Below, in pieces: positions 9,459 to 19,459 of a stretch of 64,000 nucleotides of DNA; position 1 is the stretch's first letter; every line of letters begins with the position of its first letter. The DNA comes from Edaphobacter paludis. Its GTDB lineage: Bacteria > Acidobacteriota > Terriglobia > Terriglobales > Acidobacteriaceae. The stretch spans positions 248,001 to 312,000 of the forward strand of contig NZ_CP121194.1 of NCBI RefSeq assembly GCF_039993895.1, read 5' to 3'. Below the pieces are notes generated by a model that worked only from the letters and a program-made list of their open reading frames with translations, was not told the origin of the DNA and did not search any database. The position numbers and the translations under genes were made by a program.

Positions 9459-12400
9459 ATGATGACAGGTAGTACGGAAACTCAAAAAGACAGCGAGTCG
9501 GCCAAGCTTACGCTGCCCACAGCGCCACCCTCTGAGACTGAAGCAGTCAAAGCATGGAATGAGCCAGTCGTGCTGCGCACCTATAATCCCGCTCCCCCTG
9601 ATCCGAATCCTTTGTTTCTCGAAAAGCGCGTTTACCAAGGGAGCAGTGGCCGCGTGTATCCACTGCCTGTGATTGATCGAATCGAAACAGAGGCGATAGA
9701 CCAGGAGTGGGAGGCGGTTCATCTGGAGAATCAATATCTGCGGTTGATGGTACTTCCGCAGATCGGTGGTCGCATCCATGTCGGCGTGGACAAGCGTAAC
9801 GGTTACGACTTCTTCTATCGGCAGAACGTCATTAAACCTGCACTTGTTGGTCTTGCGGGGCCGTGGATTTCGGGAGGCGTTGAGTTCAACTGGCCACAGC
9901 ACCACCGGCCTGCGACTTACATGCCGGTCGAGGTGGAAATAGAAAGATCGGCAGACGGTTCTATAACCATCTGGTGCAGTGACCATGACCCGATGACGCG
10001 CATGAAAGGGATGCACGGCATCCGTCTGCGTCCGGGACGGGCGTATGTCGAAGTTCGCGTGCGCCTGTACAACCGGACTACCGATACGCAGACGTTCCTA
10101 TGGTGGGCGAATGTAGCTACGCATGTGCACGAAAAATATCAATCGTTTTTCCCGAAGGATGTCCGTGTCGTGGCCGACCATGCGAAACGTGCCACCACGC
10201 AGTTCCCGCTCAGCCAGGGGACTTATTATGGTGTGAATTATGGAGAACGCGCGAAGCACGGAGTTCCCACAGAAGAAATGCCGTCCTGTTTCGTCCCAGA
10301 TGGAAGCTACGAACCGAACGACCTTAGCTGGTATTCAAATATTCCGGTTCCGACAAGCTATATGATCGCGGGTTCACGCGGCGATTTTGCCGGCGGGTAT
10401 GATCACAAACGCGCCGCCGGGCTGGTGCACTTTTCGAATCATCATATTGCTCCGGGGAAAAAACAGTGGACGTGGGGCAACCACAACTTTGGATATGCGT
10501 GGGATCGTAGCCTGACTGATGCGGATGGACCGTACGTGGAGTTAATGGCAGGCGCGTATACCGACAATCAACCGGACTTCTCGTTCCTTGCGCCCGGAGA
10601 GACGAAAACGTTCAGCCAGTACTGGTATCCGATCCGCGAGATAGGCGTTCCGGACCTGGCAAATCTCGATGCCGCGCTGCATGTCGAAAAAACGCCGGCA
10701 GGTATTCTGCTTCACCTCGAAGTGACGAGCGAGTTGCGCAATCTGTGCCTGCGGGTCCGCGAAGCTAGCAAAGAGATCGATCGCTGGGAGGGTGACCTGT
10801 CTCCTGCGGAACCGCTACATCATGCCGTTGCGAAGCTGTGCGATCCATATGATCTGGAAGTAATTTTGGAACGTGATGGAGAGGTGCTGCTGCGTTATGC
10901 GCCGGCTGAAATTGAACCTGCAGAAGATCCTGTTGTGGCCACGGAGCCTCCGCTTCCCGACGCTGTGTCCAGCAGCGATGAGTTATTCCTGATAGGTTTG
11001 CATCTCGAACAATACCGGCATCCGACGCGTTCTCCGGATGCGTACTGGAGAGAGGCTCTGTGCCGCGATGCAGGTGATAGTAGGGCTAATCACGCCATGG
11101 GCCGATGGCATATGCGGCGCGGCGAGTTTGAACTGGCAGAAAAGTACCTTCGCAATGCCATCGCGCGTCTGACCGAACGAAATCCAAATCCGTACGATGG
11201 CGAACCGCACTACAACCTCGGCCTTACACTCTGCTACCAGGGGCAGATGTCCAAGTCGTATGACGCTTTCTACAAATCGACGTGGAATGCAGCGTGGCGT
11301 GGACCGGCCTACCACCGGCTTGCCGAAATTGACTGTTCACGACAGCAGTGGAATCTTGCACTGGATCATATTGAATGTTCTCTACGTGCTGAAGCCGACA
11401 ACTTGAATGCACGAAATTTGAAGACGATCTTGCTGCAGAAGTTGGGTCGAGAGGTAGAGGCTAGGGAGATACTGCGGGAGACGCGTAAGCTCGACCCGCT
11501 CGATATTTTCAGTCGCTGGCTACTATCGCGGCACAATCCGGAGGATCCGCAACAACGGCTCGATCTCGCTTTTGACCTTGAGCGCTGTGGTCTGTTAGAG
11601 GAAGCGGTTGAGTTGATGACTGCACCGCACCTCGAGAAGATTGATGGAACCGAGCCTCTGCTCCATTATGCGGCAGCACATTTCCTGCAAAAGCTGAAGC
11701 GTCCACAAGAGGCCGCGGAACAATATCGCAAAGCTGCGGCTGCGCCCTCGCAATACGTATTTCCTAGCAGATTGGAGGAAATGCTGTTGCTGCAGGAAGC
11801 AACGGAGCGGAACCCGTCTGATTCGCGAGCGGCCTATTTCCTGGGCAATTTGCTCTATGATCGCCGACGCCATGCTGAAGCCATGGCGCAATGGAGCCGC
11901 GCGGCAGAACTCGATCCCCAGTTCCCGACTGTGTGGCGCAATCTGGGGTTTGGCTATTTCAATGCGATGCACAACCCGAGTTCGGCAGTGCATGCGTTCG
12001 AGCGTGCGCGCGCATTGGCACCCCAGGATGCTCGGATTCTGTACGAGTACGATCAGCTATTGAAGCGGACTGGAGCGGGTCTGAAGCAGCGACTCAAGAT
12101 GCTTCAGCAGAATGCGGCTCTCGTAAAGAAGCGTGACGATCTGTCCGTAGAATTGGCATCTTTGCTGAACAGTGTGGGTGAGCCTGGAATTGCTCTGGGT
12201 ATACTGCTGGACCGGCACTTCCAGCCTTGGGAGGGAGGCGAAGGACAGGTTCTGACGCAGTATGTGAGAGCGCATCTGCTGATAGCCCAACGAGCTTTGC
12301 AACAGGGAGACTTCAGGGGTGCACTGGAGCAGCTAAAGCAGGCAGAGGCACCCCCCACAACGCTAAGTGAGGCGAAGCATCTGCTGATGAACATGAGCAT

Positions 12401-12857
12401 GGTGGATTACTTTGCGGGTGTTGCCGAAGCAGGCGTGGGAAATACGCACGCTGCCGCAGAACGGTGGGAGCGCGCAGCGAAGTCTCAGGGTGATTTCCAA
12501 CACATGCAGGTGCAAGATGTCTCCGAGAACACCTTTTGGAGTGCCATGGCATTGACACGGTTGGCACGCGAGGACGAAGCAAAAATGCTTTTTGCAAAGA
12601 TTGCAGAGCATGGGCGGCAGTTGATATTGGAAGAGCCGAAGATCGACTATTTTGCCACTTCGCTGCCCGCAATGTTGCTGTTCGAAGAAGACCTTAGGCG
12701 GGGGCAGAAGTTGCGAGCACAGTTTTTGCAGGCGCAAGCGTTGATTGGATCGAACGGAGCCATGCGTGAAGAAGGCTTGAAGGTTCTGGAAGAGATTCTC
12801 TACGAAGACAACAGCAATACGGGAGCAATTGATCTGTTTAAGCTTTTTGGAAGGTAA
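9459..12857 (+). CDS. DUF5107 domain protein with TPR repeats
   Basis: An 1132-residue protein. About residues 30-410 match the DUF5107 type, an aldose-epimerase-like beta-sandwich (conserved segments YPLPVIDRIE, VLPQIGGRIH, GVEFNWPQHH, WGNHNFGYAWDR). Roughly 510-1100 is helical with repeated TPR-like units (for example GRWHMRRGEFELAEKYL and NPYDGEPHYNLG). No signal peptide is visible, so a cytoplasmic location is likely. The start is one of two tandem ATGs (9459, 9462) with AAGAGG about 12 nt upstream. It ends 2 nt before the MFS sugar porter gene, so the two are almost certainly co-translated. The mutarotase-like fold suggests carbohydrate binding; no reaction can be assigned. Confidence 0.85.
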   Translation: MMTGSTETQKDSESAKLTLPTAPPSETEAVKAWNEPVVLRTYNPAPPDPNPLFLEKRVYQGSSGRVYPLPVIDRIETEAIDQEWEAVHLENQYLRLMVLPQIGGRIHVGVDKRNGYDFFYRQNVIKPALVGLAGPWISGGVEFNWPQHHRPATYMPVEVEIERSADGSITIWCSDHDPMTRMKGMHGIRLRPGRAYVEVRVRLYNRTTDTQTFLWWANVATHVHEKYQSFFPKDVRVVADHAKRATTQFPLSQGTYYGVNYGERAKHGVPTEEMPSCFVPDGSYEPNDLSWYSNIPVPTSYMIAGSRGDFAGGYDHKRAAGLVHFSNHHIAPGKKQWTWGNHNFGYAWDRSLTDADGPYVELMAGAYTDNQPDFSFLAPGETKTFSQYWYPIREIGVPDLANLDAALHVEKTPAGILLHLEVTSELRNLCLRVREASKEIDRWEGDLSPAEPLHHAVAKLCDPYDLEVILERDGEVLLRYAPAEIEPAEDPVVATEPPLPDAVSSSDELFLIGLHLEQYRHPTRSPDAYWREALCRDAGDSRANHAMGRWHMRRGEFELAEKYLRNAIARLTERNPNPYDGEPHYNLGLTLCYQGQMSKSYDAFYKSTWNAAWRGPAYHRLAEIDCSRQQWNLALDHIECSLRAEADNLNARNLKTILLQKLGREVEAREILRETRKLDPLDIFSRWLLSRHNPEDPQQRLDLAFDLERCGLLEEAVELMTAPHLEKIDGTEPLLHYAAAHFLQKLKRPQEAAEQYRKAAAAPSQYVFPSRLEEMLLLQEATERNPSDSRAAYFLGNLLYDRRRHAEAMAQWSRAAELDPQFPTVWRNLGFGYFNAMHNPSSAVHAFERARALAPQDARILYEYDQLLKRTGAGLKQRLKMLQQNAALVKKRDDLSVELASLLNSVGEPGIALGILLDRHFQPWEGGEGQVLTQYVRAHLLIAQRALQQGDFRGALEQLKQAEAPPTTLSEAKHLLMNMSMVDYFAGVAEAGVGNTHAAAERWERAAKSQGDFQHMQVQDVSENTFWSAMALTRLAREDEAKMLFAKIAEHGRQLILEEPKIDYFATSLPAMLLFEEDLRRGQKLRAQFLQAQALIGSNGAMREEGLKVLEEILYEDNSNTGAIDLFKLFGR

Positions 12858-12859
12858 TC

Positions 12860-14296
12860 ATGCAGGCAACATCACTCCAATTCGCGCATACGGACTCAGG
12901 CATACCTGCACGGAGAGGGTATGTATGGTGGATTGCGGCCGTCGCTGCGCTGGGTGGTCTTTTATTCGGCTATGACTGGGTCGTTATCGGAGGAGCGCGG
13001 CAGTTCTACGAGGTGTATTTTCACCTTACGTCGGATGCACTGGTGGGCTGGGCGAACAGTTGTGCACTGCTCGGCTGTCTGGTTGGGTCACTCGCTGCCG
13101 GCACTTTGGCAGAGCGATGGGGCCGCCGCCCGCTCCTGCTGGCTGCCGCCATTTTGTTCGGTGTATCCTCTGCGTTCACCGGTTGGTCACACATCTTTTC
13201 CACCTTTATTTTCTGGCGGATCGCGGGCGGAATAGCCATCGGAGTGAGCTCCAACGTTTCGCCGCTCTATATCGCGGAGATCAGCCCAGCCGCGATCCGC
13301 GGGAAGCTGGTTGCGTTGAATCAATTTGCAATCGTCGTCGGAATTTTGATTGCACAGATTGCGAACTGGCTCATCGCTCGCCCGATCCCAGCGGGAGATA
13401 CCGGGGCGCAGATAATGCAGTCGTGGAATGTACAGTATGGTTGGCGCTGGATGTTCTTCGCAATAGTGTTGCCCGCTTTGATCTTTACGGTTACGTCTTT
13501 CTTCCTTCCCGAGAGCCCGCGCTGGCTGCTTGCTCGCGGAAGGGACGTGGAGGCGCAACGCATCTTGCAGAGGGTCGGCGGTGAGAACTATGCATCAATA
13601 GAGATCGCGACCATAGAAACATCGTTGCACGAAGACTCCGCGGTAAGGGCATCCTGGACTGAGCTATTGCGTCCGGGTCTGCGTAGAGTGGTACTCCTGG
13701 GTATGGGACTGGCGGTGCTGCAACAGTGGACCGGCATCAATATTCTGTTCAATTATGCGGCGGAGGTCTACCGCAGCGCCGGTTACGGTTCAAACGATAT
13801 CTTCCTGAATATCGTAATTACGGGTTCGATCAACCTGCTATTTACTGTGCTCGCAATGTTCCTTGTGGAAACAATAGGAAGGCGAAAGCTGATGCTGGCG
13901 GGTTGCATCGGAATTGCAGCTTCCCACTTGCTGTGCGCTCTTGCATACCGTCGCGCGTGGCCGGGACCCGTGGTATTGACGCTTACGCTTAGTGCGATCG
14001 CTTGTTATGCCGTGACGCTGGCGCCGGTCACGTGGGTTCTAATTGCCGAGATATTTCCCAATCGTGTCCGTTCGCATGGAGTCTCTGCTGCCGTGAGCAC
14101 ATTATGGCTGGCGTCATTCGCTCTCACGTACACGTTCCCGCTCCTGAACCACGCTTTCGGTACGGGAGGGGTGTTTGTAACCTATGGCGTCATCTGTGTG
14201 ATTGGATTCGTGATGGTGTATTTCGGTGTAGCGGAGACTAAGGGCCGTACGCTGGAGCAGATCGAGTTGTCCGTTGCAGAGCGCCGCACGGGCTGA
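12860..14296 (+). CDS. MFS sugar porter
   Basis: A 478-residue inner-membrane transporter of the sugar porter family (XylE/GalP/GLUT type), predicted to have 12 membrane helices. Diagnostic motifs: FGYDWVVIGG in helix 1, the loop AERWGRRP, PESPRWLLARGR after helix 6, QQWTGINILFNY in helix 7, VETIGRRKL, and ETKGRTLEQIE at the C-terminus. It begins 2 nt after the DUF5107 stop codon, without its own promoter. It probably carries monosaccharides released by the neighbouring glycosidases across the inner membrane, by proton symport as in the family. Confidence 0.93.
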   Translation: MQATSLQFAHTDSGIPARRGYVWWIAAVAALGGLLFGYDWVVIGGARQFYEVYFHLTSDALVGWANSCALLGCLVGSLAAGTLAERWGRRPLLLAAAILFGVSSAFTGWSHIFSTFIFWRIAGGIAIGVSSNVSPLYIAEISPAAIRGKLVALNQFAIVVGILIAQIANWLIARPIPAGDTGAQIMQSWNVQYGWRWMFFAIVLPALIFTVTSFFLPESPRWLLARGRDVEAQRILQRVGGENYASIEIATIETSLHEDSAVRASWTELLRPGLRRVVLLGMGLAVLQQWTGINILFNYAAEVYRSAGYGSNDIFLNIVITGSINLLFTVLAMFLVETIGRRKLMLAGCIGIAASHLLCALAYRRAWPGPVVLTLTLSAIACYAVTLAPVTWVLIAEIFPNRVRSHGVSAAVSTLWLASFALTYTFPLLNHAFGTGGVFVTYGVICVIGFVMVYFGVAETKGRTLEQIELSVAERRTG

Positions 14297-14307
14297 GAAA
14301 GTTTATC

Positions 14308-14353
14308 TTGACAATCTTTTCCTTCAAGGGCTAGTGTGATCACCGGTAACGTA
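14308..14353 (+). promoter_or_regulatory. Candidate promoter and LacI-type operator half-site upstream of GH97
   Basis: TTGACA (14308-14313) is followed 18 nt later by a weak -10-like TAGTGT (14332-14337). Immediately downstream, CACCGGTAACG (14341-14351) carries a perfect right half GGTAACG of the palindrome CGTTACCGGTAACG seen at 49318. A repressor here would sit at the transcription start. Confidence 0.45.
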
Positions 14354-14435
14354 CACAATAGGCTTTTCAGCATTACCTTCCATTATGACGCAAGTCCAAA
14401 TATGCTCTTCCAATCATTTCTGAGGTTCAATTTTC

Positions 14436-16448
14436 ATGATCAATCGCATCTGCTGTTCCTTTGCTCTTGTAGGCTTGGCGATTGCCTTTCCGATAGCCGG
14501 CATCTCACAGGCCACGACTCCAAGCGTGAGTTCCCCTGATGGACAATTGGTGATGAGCTTTTCTGTTCAGCCTTCGGCTTCCTTGGGTGAGGACGGCAGT
14601 GGGCGGCTGATGTACTCGGTCACGTTCCATGGCAAACCGGTGATTGATAAGTCGGCGCTGGGCCTCGATCTGGATGACAAGACGCCGCTTGGTATGAACG
14701 TGACCATCACAGGCAGCAAGGCCGACAGCGGCGTTGACGATTATTCGCTGGCGTTCACCAAAGTGAGCCATGTACACGATACCTACAACAGCCTCGCGGT
14801 AACGGTGAATGAAGCAGGTTCTCAGGGTGGGCGTTCGATGATCGTGGAGGCACGAGCCTATAACAGTGGCATTGCCTTTCGCTACGTGCTGCCGAAGCAG
14901 GCTGCGATACCAAGCCTACATGTTAGCGGCGAGGACACCGAGTTTCGCTTTACGCAGGACGACACAGCCTGGGTGCTCGCTTTGCCGGGTTATCGTTCCA
15001 GCTATGAGAGCGAGTATGTACGCTACAACTTATCCTCGTTGAGCAACCAGGGAGGCATTTCAAGCAAGTTTCTGATCGGGATGCCCGTATTACTGCAGCA
15101 GCCGGGGGGTGCGTGGATGTCTCTGATGGAAGCTGATCTGGAAGGGAACAGCTCGGCATACGTGACCAACCCCACGGGCAGTTGGGCGGGTCATATGTTC
15201 AGTGTTAAGTTGTCGCCTCGTGAAGACGATCCTGCATATGCGGTAATCGGTGATTTACCGCACCACTCGGCGTGGCGGGTCCTCGGTGTGGCGGATGAGC
15301 CGGGACGCCTGGTGGAGGCCAACCTGCAAACTGACCTGAGTCCGCCAAATCGCGTGCAGGACACAAGTTGGATCCATCCGGGGAAGGCATCGTGGAACTG
15401 GTGGGTCGATAACGTCAACAAAGATGGCAACTCCGGAAATAAATACTTCACTACCGACACGATGAAGGAATACGTGGATTTTGCAGCCGCAGCAGGGTTC
15501 CCCTATTTCTTTCTGGATGCGGGATGGGCGGCGCGCGATATAACGCAGATGAATGGCCGTGTCGACATACCGGCGTTAGTACAGTATGCAGCTAAGAAGA
15601 ACGTGAAGGTATGGATATGGCTGTACTCGGAATCGGTGATGCGCCAGATGAAAGAAGCTTTCCCCGTATACGAGAAGTGGGGCGTTGCTGGGCTCAAAAT
15701 CGACTTTGTTAACCGCGACGATCAGGATGGTATCCAGTTTTTCTATGACGTGGCCCGCTATGGCGCGGAGCATCATCTGATGATCGACTTCCATGGATGC
15801 CACACGCCGTGGGGGCTGATGCGAGCTTATCCGAACGTGATGAGTTACGAAGGCGTACTTGGCTTGGAAAACAACAAGATGGGCCGCCGAGATAGCCCAG
15901 TAGACAGGTCAGTCTTTCCGTTCACGCGGCTGCTGGCAGGACCGATGGACTACACGCCCGGGGCCTTCGATAACGCCACCGAAGCAGGGTTTGTGGCTCG
16001 CAACGCCGCTCCGATGGCGATGGGAACACGGGCCCAGCAACTGGCGCTGTATGTGGTGTATGAGAACCCAATTCCGATGGTCTCGGATAGCCCGCAGAAT
16101 TATAAGGGACAGGCGGCATTTCAGTTTCTGAAGGATGTGCCGACAACATGGGACGAGACGCATGTTCTGAGCGGAGCGCCCGGTGAGTTTGCCACTATTG
16201 CGCGTAGGCATGGGAACGAGTGGTACTTAGGTAGCATGACGAACTGGGACGCCCGGACGTTGCAGGTCCCCCTGCAGTTTCTAGGAGCAGGCAGCTACGT
16301 GGCAGAGATCTATGAGGATGGTCCGGATGCGGCCACTCAGCCAAAGCATGTCACCATTCGCAAAGAAAATGTAACCGCAAAGACGACAATGACTCTGCGC
16401 CTTGCTCCCGGAGGTGGTGCGGCCATCCGTTTCGTGCCAAAGAAGTAG
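14436..16448 (+). CDS. GH97 glycoside hydrolase (alpha-galactosidase/alpha-glucosidase)
   Basis: A 670-residue family GH97 enzyme. Residues 1-25 are a signal peptide, so periplasmic. About 28-305 form the N-terminal GH97 beta-sandwich, 310-560 the TIM barrel (SWIHPGKASWNWW, FFLDAGW, VKVWIWLYSES, GLKIDFVNRDDQ, DFHGCHTPWG, MSYEGVLG) and the rest the C-terminal sandwich. GH97 has inverting glucosidases and retaining galactosidases; in the retaining branch an Asp in this barrel strand is the nucleophile, and Asp423 in GLKIDF is at that place, so an alpha-galactosidase is favoured. This fits the neighbouring GH27 and GH42. It has its own promoter region with an operator half-site. A hairpin at 16571-16596 may end the transcript. 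Confidence 0.9.
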   Translation: MINRICCSFALVGLAIAFPIAGISQATTPSVSSPDGQLVMSFSVQPSASLGEDGSGRLMYSVTFHGKPVIDKSALGLDLDDKTPLGMNVTITGSKADSGVDDYSLAFTKVSHVHDTYNSLAVTVNEAGSQGGRSMIVEARAYNSGIAFRYVLPKQAAIPSLHVSGEDTEFRFTQDDTAWVLALPGYRSSYESEYVRYNLSSLSNQGGISSKFLIGMPVLLQQPGGAWMSLMEADLEGNSSAYVTNPTGSWAGHMFSVKLSPREDDPAYAVIGDLPHHSAWRVLGVADEPGRLVEANLQTDLSPPNRVQDTSWIHPGKASWNWWVDNVNKDGNSGNKYFTTDTMKEYVDFAAAAGFPYFFLDAGWAARDITQMNGRVDIPALVQYAAKKNVKVWIWLYSESVMRQMKEAFPVYEKWGVAGLKIDFVNRDDQDGIQFFYDVARYGAEHHLMIDFHGCHTPWGLMRAYPNVMSYEGVLGLENNKMGRRDSPVDRSVFPFTRLLAGPMDYTPGAFDNATEAGFVARNAAPMAMGTRAQQLALYVVYENPIPMVSDSPQNYKGQAAFQFLKDVPTTWDETHVLSGAPGEFATIARRHGNEWYLGSMTNWDARTLQVPLQFLGAGSYVAEIYEDGPDAATQPKHVTIRKENVTAKTTMTLRLAPGGGAAIRFVPKK

Positions 16449-16469
16449 CGCCGCGGTCGGGTGTCAGCT

Positions 16470-17573
16470 TCAACCTTCCCGCCGCGGTCGCAGTTCCGAT
16501 TCGATGTCTTCCTGGCGTTCGGGGATATCGCCGCTAAAGAGCGACAGATTGCTGCGGAAGACAATATGGGGCGCCAGCCGAATAAAAGGCTGGCGCTTAT
16601 CATCTCGCAGCAGATAGGCAAGCAACTGTTCAAAGGCAAGCTTTCCTTGCGTAAAGGGGCGTTGATGCAGGGTCGCAAGAACTTTTCCAAGTTCAATTAG
16701 GGGAACTAGCTCGTGATACAAATCGGTCGTAACAATGGAGACCTTGCCGAGCATGCCAAGCTCATCGAGGGCCTGCAATACTGGCATACTATTCGCTGTA
16801 CTCAAGTAAAGCCCTTCCGGGCGATTGCGCGCTTGCATGAGTTGCCGTGCCTGACGATACGCATCCTTGGGTCTCTCATGGCTCTCCAACGCCGGCAGCA
16901 GAGAAAGATGCGGAGCTTGAACTGCAAGCGTGGCGGCAAAGCCGCGCAGCTTTTCGGCGTGGTCCATCATAGAGAGCTCTCCGGAGAAGACAGCCACATT
17001 GCCTCTCTTGCCAAGCCGGAGCGCGAGCAATTCGGCCGCCATCGACCCGCTGACATACGAATGCGCGGCTATGGAACCTATTCGGTCGCTGTTCGGAGCA
17101 TCGCTACTGACGCACATCATGGCGGTGCCGGCTCTCGTAAGCTTCCGGATGATGGGATCGAAGCGCCGCATATTTCCAGGAAGGAATATGATGCCGTCGT
17201 AGTGACGCTGCACCGCGTGCGCAAATGCTTCTTCTTCTCCAACCCCCGCTCGCGGATACTCATGGAACTCGAGCGAAACCTGCGTGCTGATGGGGGCGGC
17301 CGCGGCAGTGCGAATTCCGGCACGCAAAGGATCGAAAAAGTAGGAGATCTCTTTGGGAAGGACTGCTGCGATCGAGATGCGACGATTGAGCTTCAGCGCC
17401 TGTGCAGCGAGGTTGGGGCGATAACCCAGCTCCGCTGCCCGTTGCAGGACGCGAGCCTTGGTGTGTTCGCTAACTCCGGAGCGGTTGTGCAGCGCACGAT
17501 CGACGGTCCCAATCGATACCTTGAGCGCTCGCGCTATATCTTTGATCCCGACTTGGTCGGAGGTGTCGTGCAT
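16470..17573 (-). CDS. LacI family transcriptional regulator
   Basis: A 367-residue repressor of the LacI/GalR family. An N-terminal helix-turn-helix (residues about 8-27, IKDIARALKVSIGTVDRAL) with the hinge helix LAAQALK is followed by a periplasmic-binding-protein-like sugar sensor (about 65-350). It starts with ATG at 17573 and converges with the GH97 gene (21 bp between the stops). It is divergent from GH27 across a 320-bp spacer with a 12-bp palindrome, so it probably controls GH27, GH97 and perhaps itself in response to a galactoside. The effector is unknown. Confidence 0.9.
   Translation of the reverse strand: MHDTSDQVGIKDIARALKVSIGTVDRALHNRSGVSEHTKARVLQRAAELGYRPNLAAQALKLNRRISIAAVLPKEISYFFDPLRAGIRTAAAAPISTQVSLEFHEYPRAGVGEEEAFAHAVQRHYDGIIFLPGNMRRFDPIIRKLTRAGTAMMCVSSDAPNSDRIGSIAAHSYVSGSMAAELLALRLGKRGNVAVFSGELSMMDHAEKLRGFAATLAVQAPHLSLLPALESHERPKDAYRQARQLMQARNRPEGLYLSTANSMPVLQALDELGMLGKVSIVTTDLYHELVPLIELGKVLATLHQRPFTQGKLAFEQLLAYLLRDDKRQPFIRLAPHIVFRSNLSLFSGDIPERQEDIESELRPRREG
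16571..16596 (+). terminator. Terminator-like hairpin inside the LacI coding region
   Basis: GCGCCAGCC (16571-16579) pairs perfectly with GGCTGGCGC (16588-16596) over an 8-nt loop, followed by TTATC. It lies 122 nt past the GH97 stop on that strand, within the 3' part of the convergent LacI gene. It could end GH97 transcripts, but the T-tract is short and the bases also encode LacI residues. Confidence 0.35.
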
Positions 17574-17893
17574 GCCTGATCCCAGCTTCCAGATGCGTTG
17601 TTAGCGGCAAACTCCAAAATTATCTCACGCGTGTTAAACACAAGGTGAACTGTGGCAGAAAGGCTAAAAGCCTGACGACAAAGAGGGAGTCTATGCCGCG
17701 TTGCGCCGGATCGTTTGCAGTACTCGGTAGGCCACCTGAGAAAAGGCGCCCCGAGCCGGAGGACGCGAGCAGTTTTGGTATTTGCACTGCAGATTAGTTC
17801 GCGGCGGTTATGTTGTAGACGTCACGTGACGAAATAGTGGTTCACGAAGTCGGCGCTCATGCGTATTACTTGATTGCCTGGAGAAAATAAAAA
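17574..17893. promoter_or_regulatory. Divergent control region between LacI and GH27
   Basis: This 320-bp gene-free stretch holds two dyads. CGTCACGTGACG (17820-17831) is a perfect 12-bp palindrome about 60 bp before the GH27 start. GTGTT-A-AACAC (17631-17641) lies near the LacI start. Either could be an operator; neither matches the GTTACCGGTAAC motif. No clear -35/-10 pair stands out. Confidence 0.35.
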
Positions 17894-19459
17894 ATGGGAT
17901 GCAAACTAAATCGCCGTTCGCGCTCTTTTTCGCTCATTCTACTCTGGATGGCCTGTCAGTCGTTGTCTGCGTTCGGCCACGCATTGCCAGAGGTTCGTAC
18001 GCCCAAAGCACCTGCAACTCCACGCATTAACGGCCCGGTAGTTTACGGTACGAGAGCCGGACACCCATTTCTCTATCGCATCCCTTGTACAGGTATACGT
18101 CCGATGCGCTTCTCGGTAAAAGGACTTCCGGCATCGCTTAAAGTGGATCAGGAATCCGGGATTATTTCTGGGCTTTCTCCAAAGAAGCAGGGCAATTACA
18201 TCTTGAGCGTAAAAGCAACAAACAAGCTAGGCACAACATCTCGGAAGTTCACTGTTGTAGTCGGCGACAAGCTTGGTCTTACTCCGCAGATGGGTTGGAA
18301 CGACTGGTACACGCATTATGCCCATCCTACGGATGGCAACATTCGCGCAGCAGCGGATGCAATGATTTCCTCTGGTATGGCTGATTATGGCTATCAATAC
18401 ATCGATATTGATGACGCATGGGCGCGGAAACCTGGATCCGACGTTCCGGAATTGATGGGACCGCCTCGTGATAAGAACGGTTCTATCCTTTCTAACAATC
18501 GTTTCCCGGATATGAAAGCACTTACAGACTTCATCCACTCTCGTGGGTTGAAAGCTGGTATTTATTCTTCGCCCGGGCCTCTTACCTGTGCAAGGTTTGA
18601 TGGGTCGTATGGTCATGAAGAAGCGGACGCTCAACGTGTGTCGCAGTGGGGATTCGACCTGCTCAAATATGATATGTGCAGTTACAGAACTGTTATGAAA
18701 GACCGGAGTTTGCCGGAACTTCAAAAGCCATATATTAAGATGGGTAGCCTGGTCCACAACTTGGATCGGGACGTCGTTTTCAATATGTGCCAATATGGCA
18801 TGGGAGATGTCTGGAAGTGGGGAGCTGCGGTTGGCGGATCATCATGGCGCACGACCGGCGATCTTGGGTTAGCTAAGAACGACTCTTTGCCAGGGTTCTA
18901 TTCTGTCGGTTTTGCAAATGCTGCTTTAGATAAGTACGCCGGGCCGGGAGGATGGAATGACCCAGACTACATCCTGATTGGAACCGTGGGAGACGCTAAT
19001 AAACAGGGCCTGTCACCACAGCCAACACGTCTGACGCCCGAGGAACAATATAGCTACATGTCGATGTGGTCGCTCATGGCATCGCCGCTTTTCTTTTCTG
19101 GTGACATGACGAAGTTAGATAAATTTACGTTGGGTGTGCTGGATAACTCGGAAGTCATTGATATAGATCAGGACTCTCTAGGTAAGCAAGCAAAAATTTT
19201 CCGGCATACACGCCAGGAATTTATTCTCGTTAAGCCGTTGGCCGATGGCTCTCTGGCTGTAGGTCTCTTCAATGTTGGCTCCGTCCCGCTCAGGATGTCC
19301 GTGGGCTGGAAAGATCTTGGTCTGGAGGGAAGTGCGCAAGTTCGTGATGTCTGGCGCCAAAAGAGTCTTGGTTCCTTTGCAAATAGCTTTAGTTCACAAG
19401 TGGCAGTCCATGACGTGGTGCTGATAAGAATTAAACCAAGAAAAATTACAAAGAAGTAA
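17894..19459 (+). CDS. GH27 alpha-galactosidase with N-terminal Ig-like domain
   Basis: A 521-residue exported alpha-galactosidase. Residues 1-30 look like a signal peptide. About 45-123 are a putative-Ig (He_PIG-type) domain typical of bacterial GH27 proteins. The catalytic (beta/alpha)8 barrel starts at GLTPQMGWNDW and carries YQYIDIDDAW, GLKAGIYSSPGPLTC and WGFDLLKYDMC. Asp260 in LKYD is the nucleophile and Asp323 in WRTTGDL the acid/base. The C-terminal beta-sandwich ends near 515. ATG at 17894 has GGAGA about 10 nt upstream. The enzyme removes terminal alpha-galactose from oligosaccharides in the periplasm and probably works with the GH97 and GH42 neighbours. Confidence 0.94.
   Translation: MGCKLNRRSRSFSLILLWMACQSLSAFGHALPEVRTPKAPATPRINGPVVYGTRAGHPFLYRIPCTGIRPMRFSVKGLPASLKVDQESGIISGLSPKKQGNYILSVKATNKLGTTSRKFTVVVGDKLGLTPQMGWNDWYTHYAHPTDGNIRAAADAMISSGMADYGYQYIDIDDAWARKPGSDVPELMGPPRDKNGSILSNNRFPDMKALTDFIHSRGLKAGIYSSPGPLTCARFDGSYGHEEADAQRVSQWGFDLLKYDMCSYRTVMKDRSLPELQKPYIKMGSLVHNLDRDVVFNMCQYGMGDVWKWGAAVGGSSWRTTGDLGLAKNDSLPGFYSVGFANAALDKYAGPGGWNDPDYILIGTVGDANKQGLSPQPTRLTPEEQYSYMSMWSLMASPLFFSGDMTKLDKFTLGVLDNSEVIDIDQDSLGKQAKIFRHTRQEFILVKPLADGSLAVGLFNVGSVPLRMSVGWKDLGLEGSAQVRDVWRQKSLGSFANSFSSQVAVHDVVLIRIKPRKITKK

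Noticed and set aside
16713..17579. A 288-codon plus-strand frame
   Set aside because: It lies opposite the LacI regulator gene, whose helix-turn-helix and sensor domain are clear.
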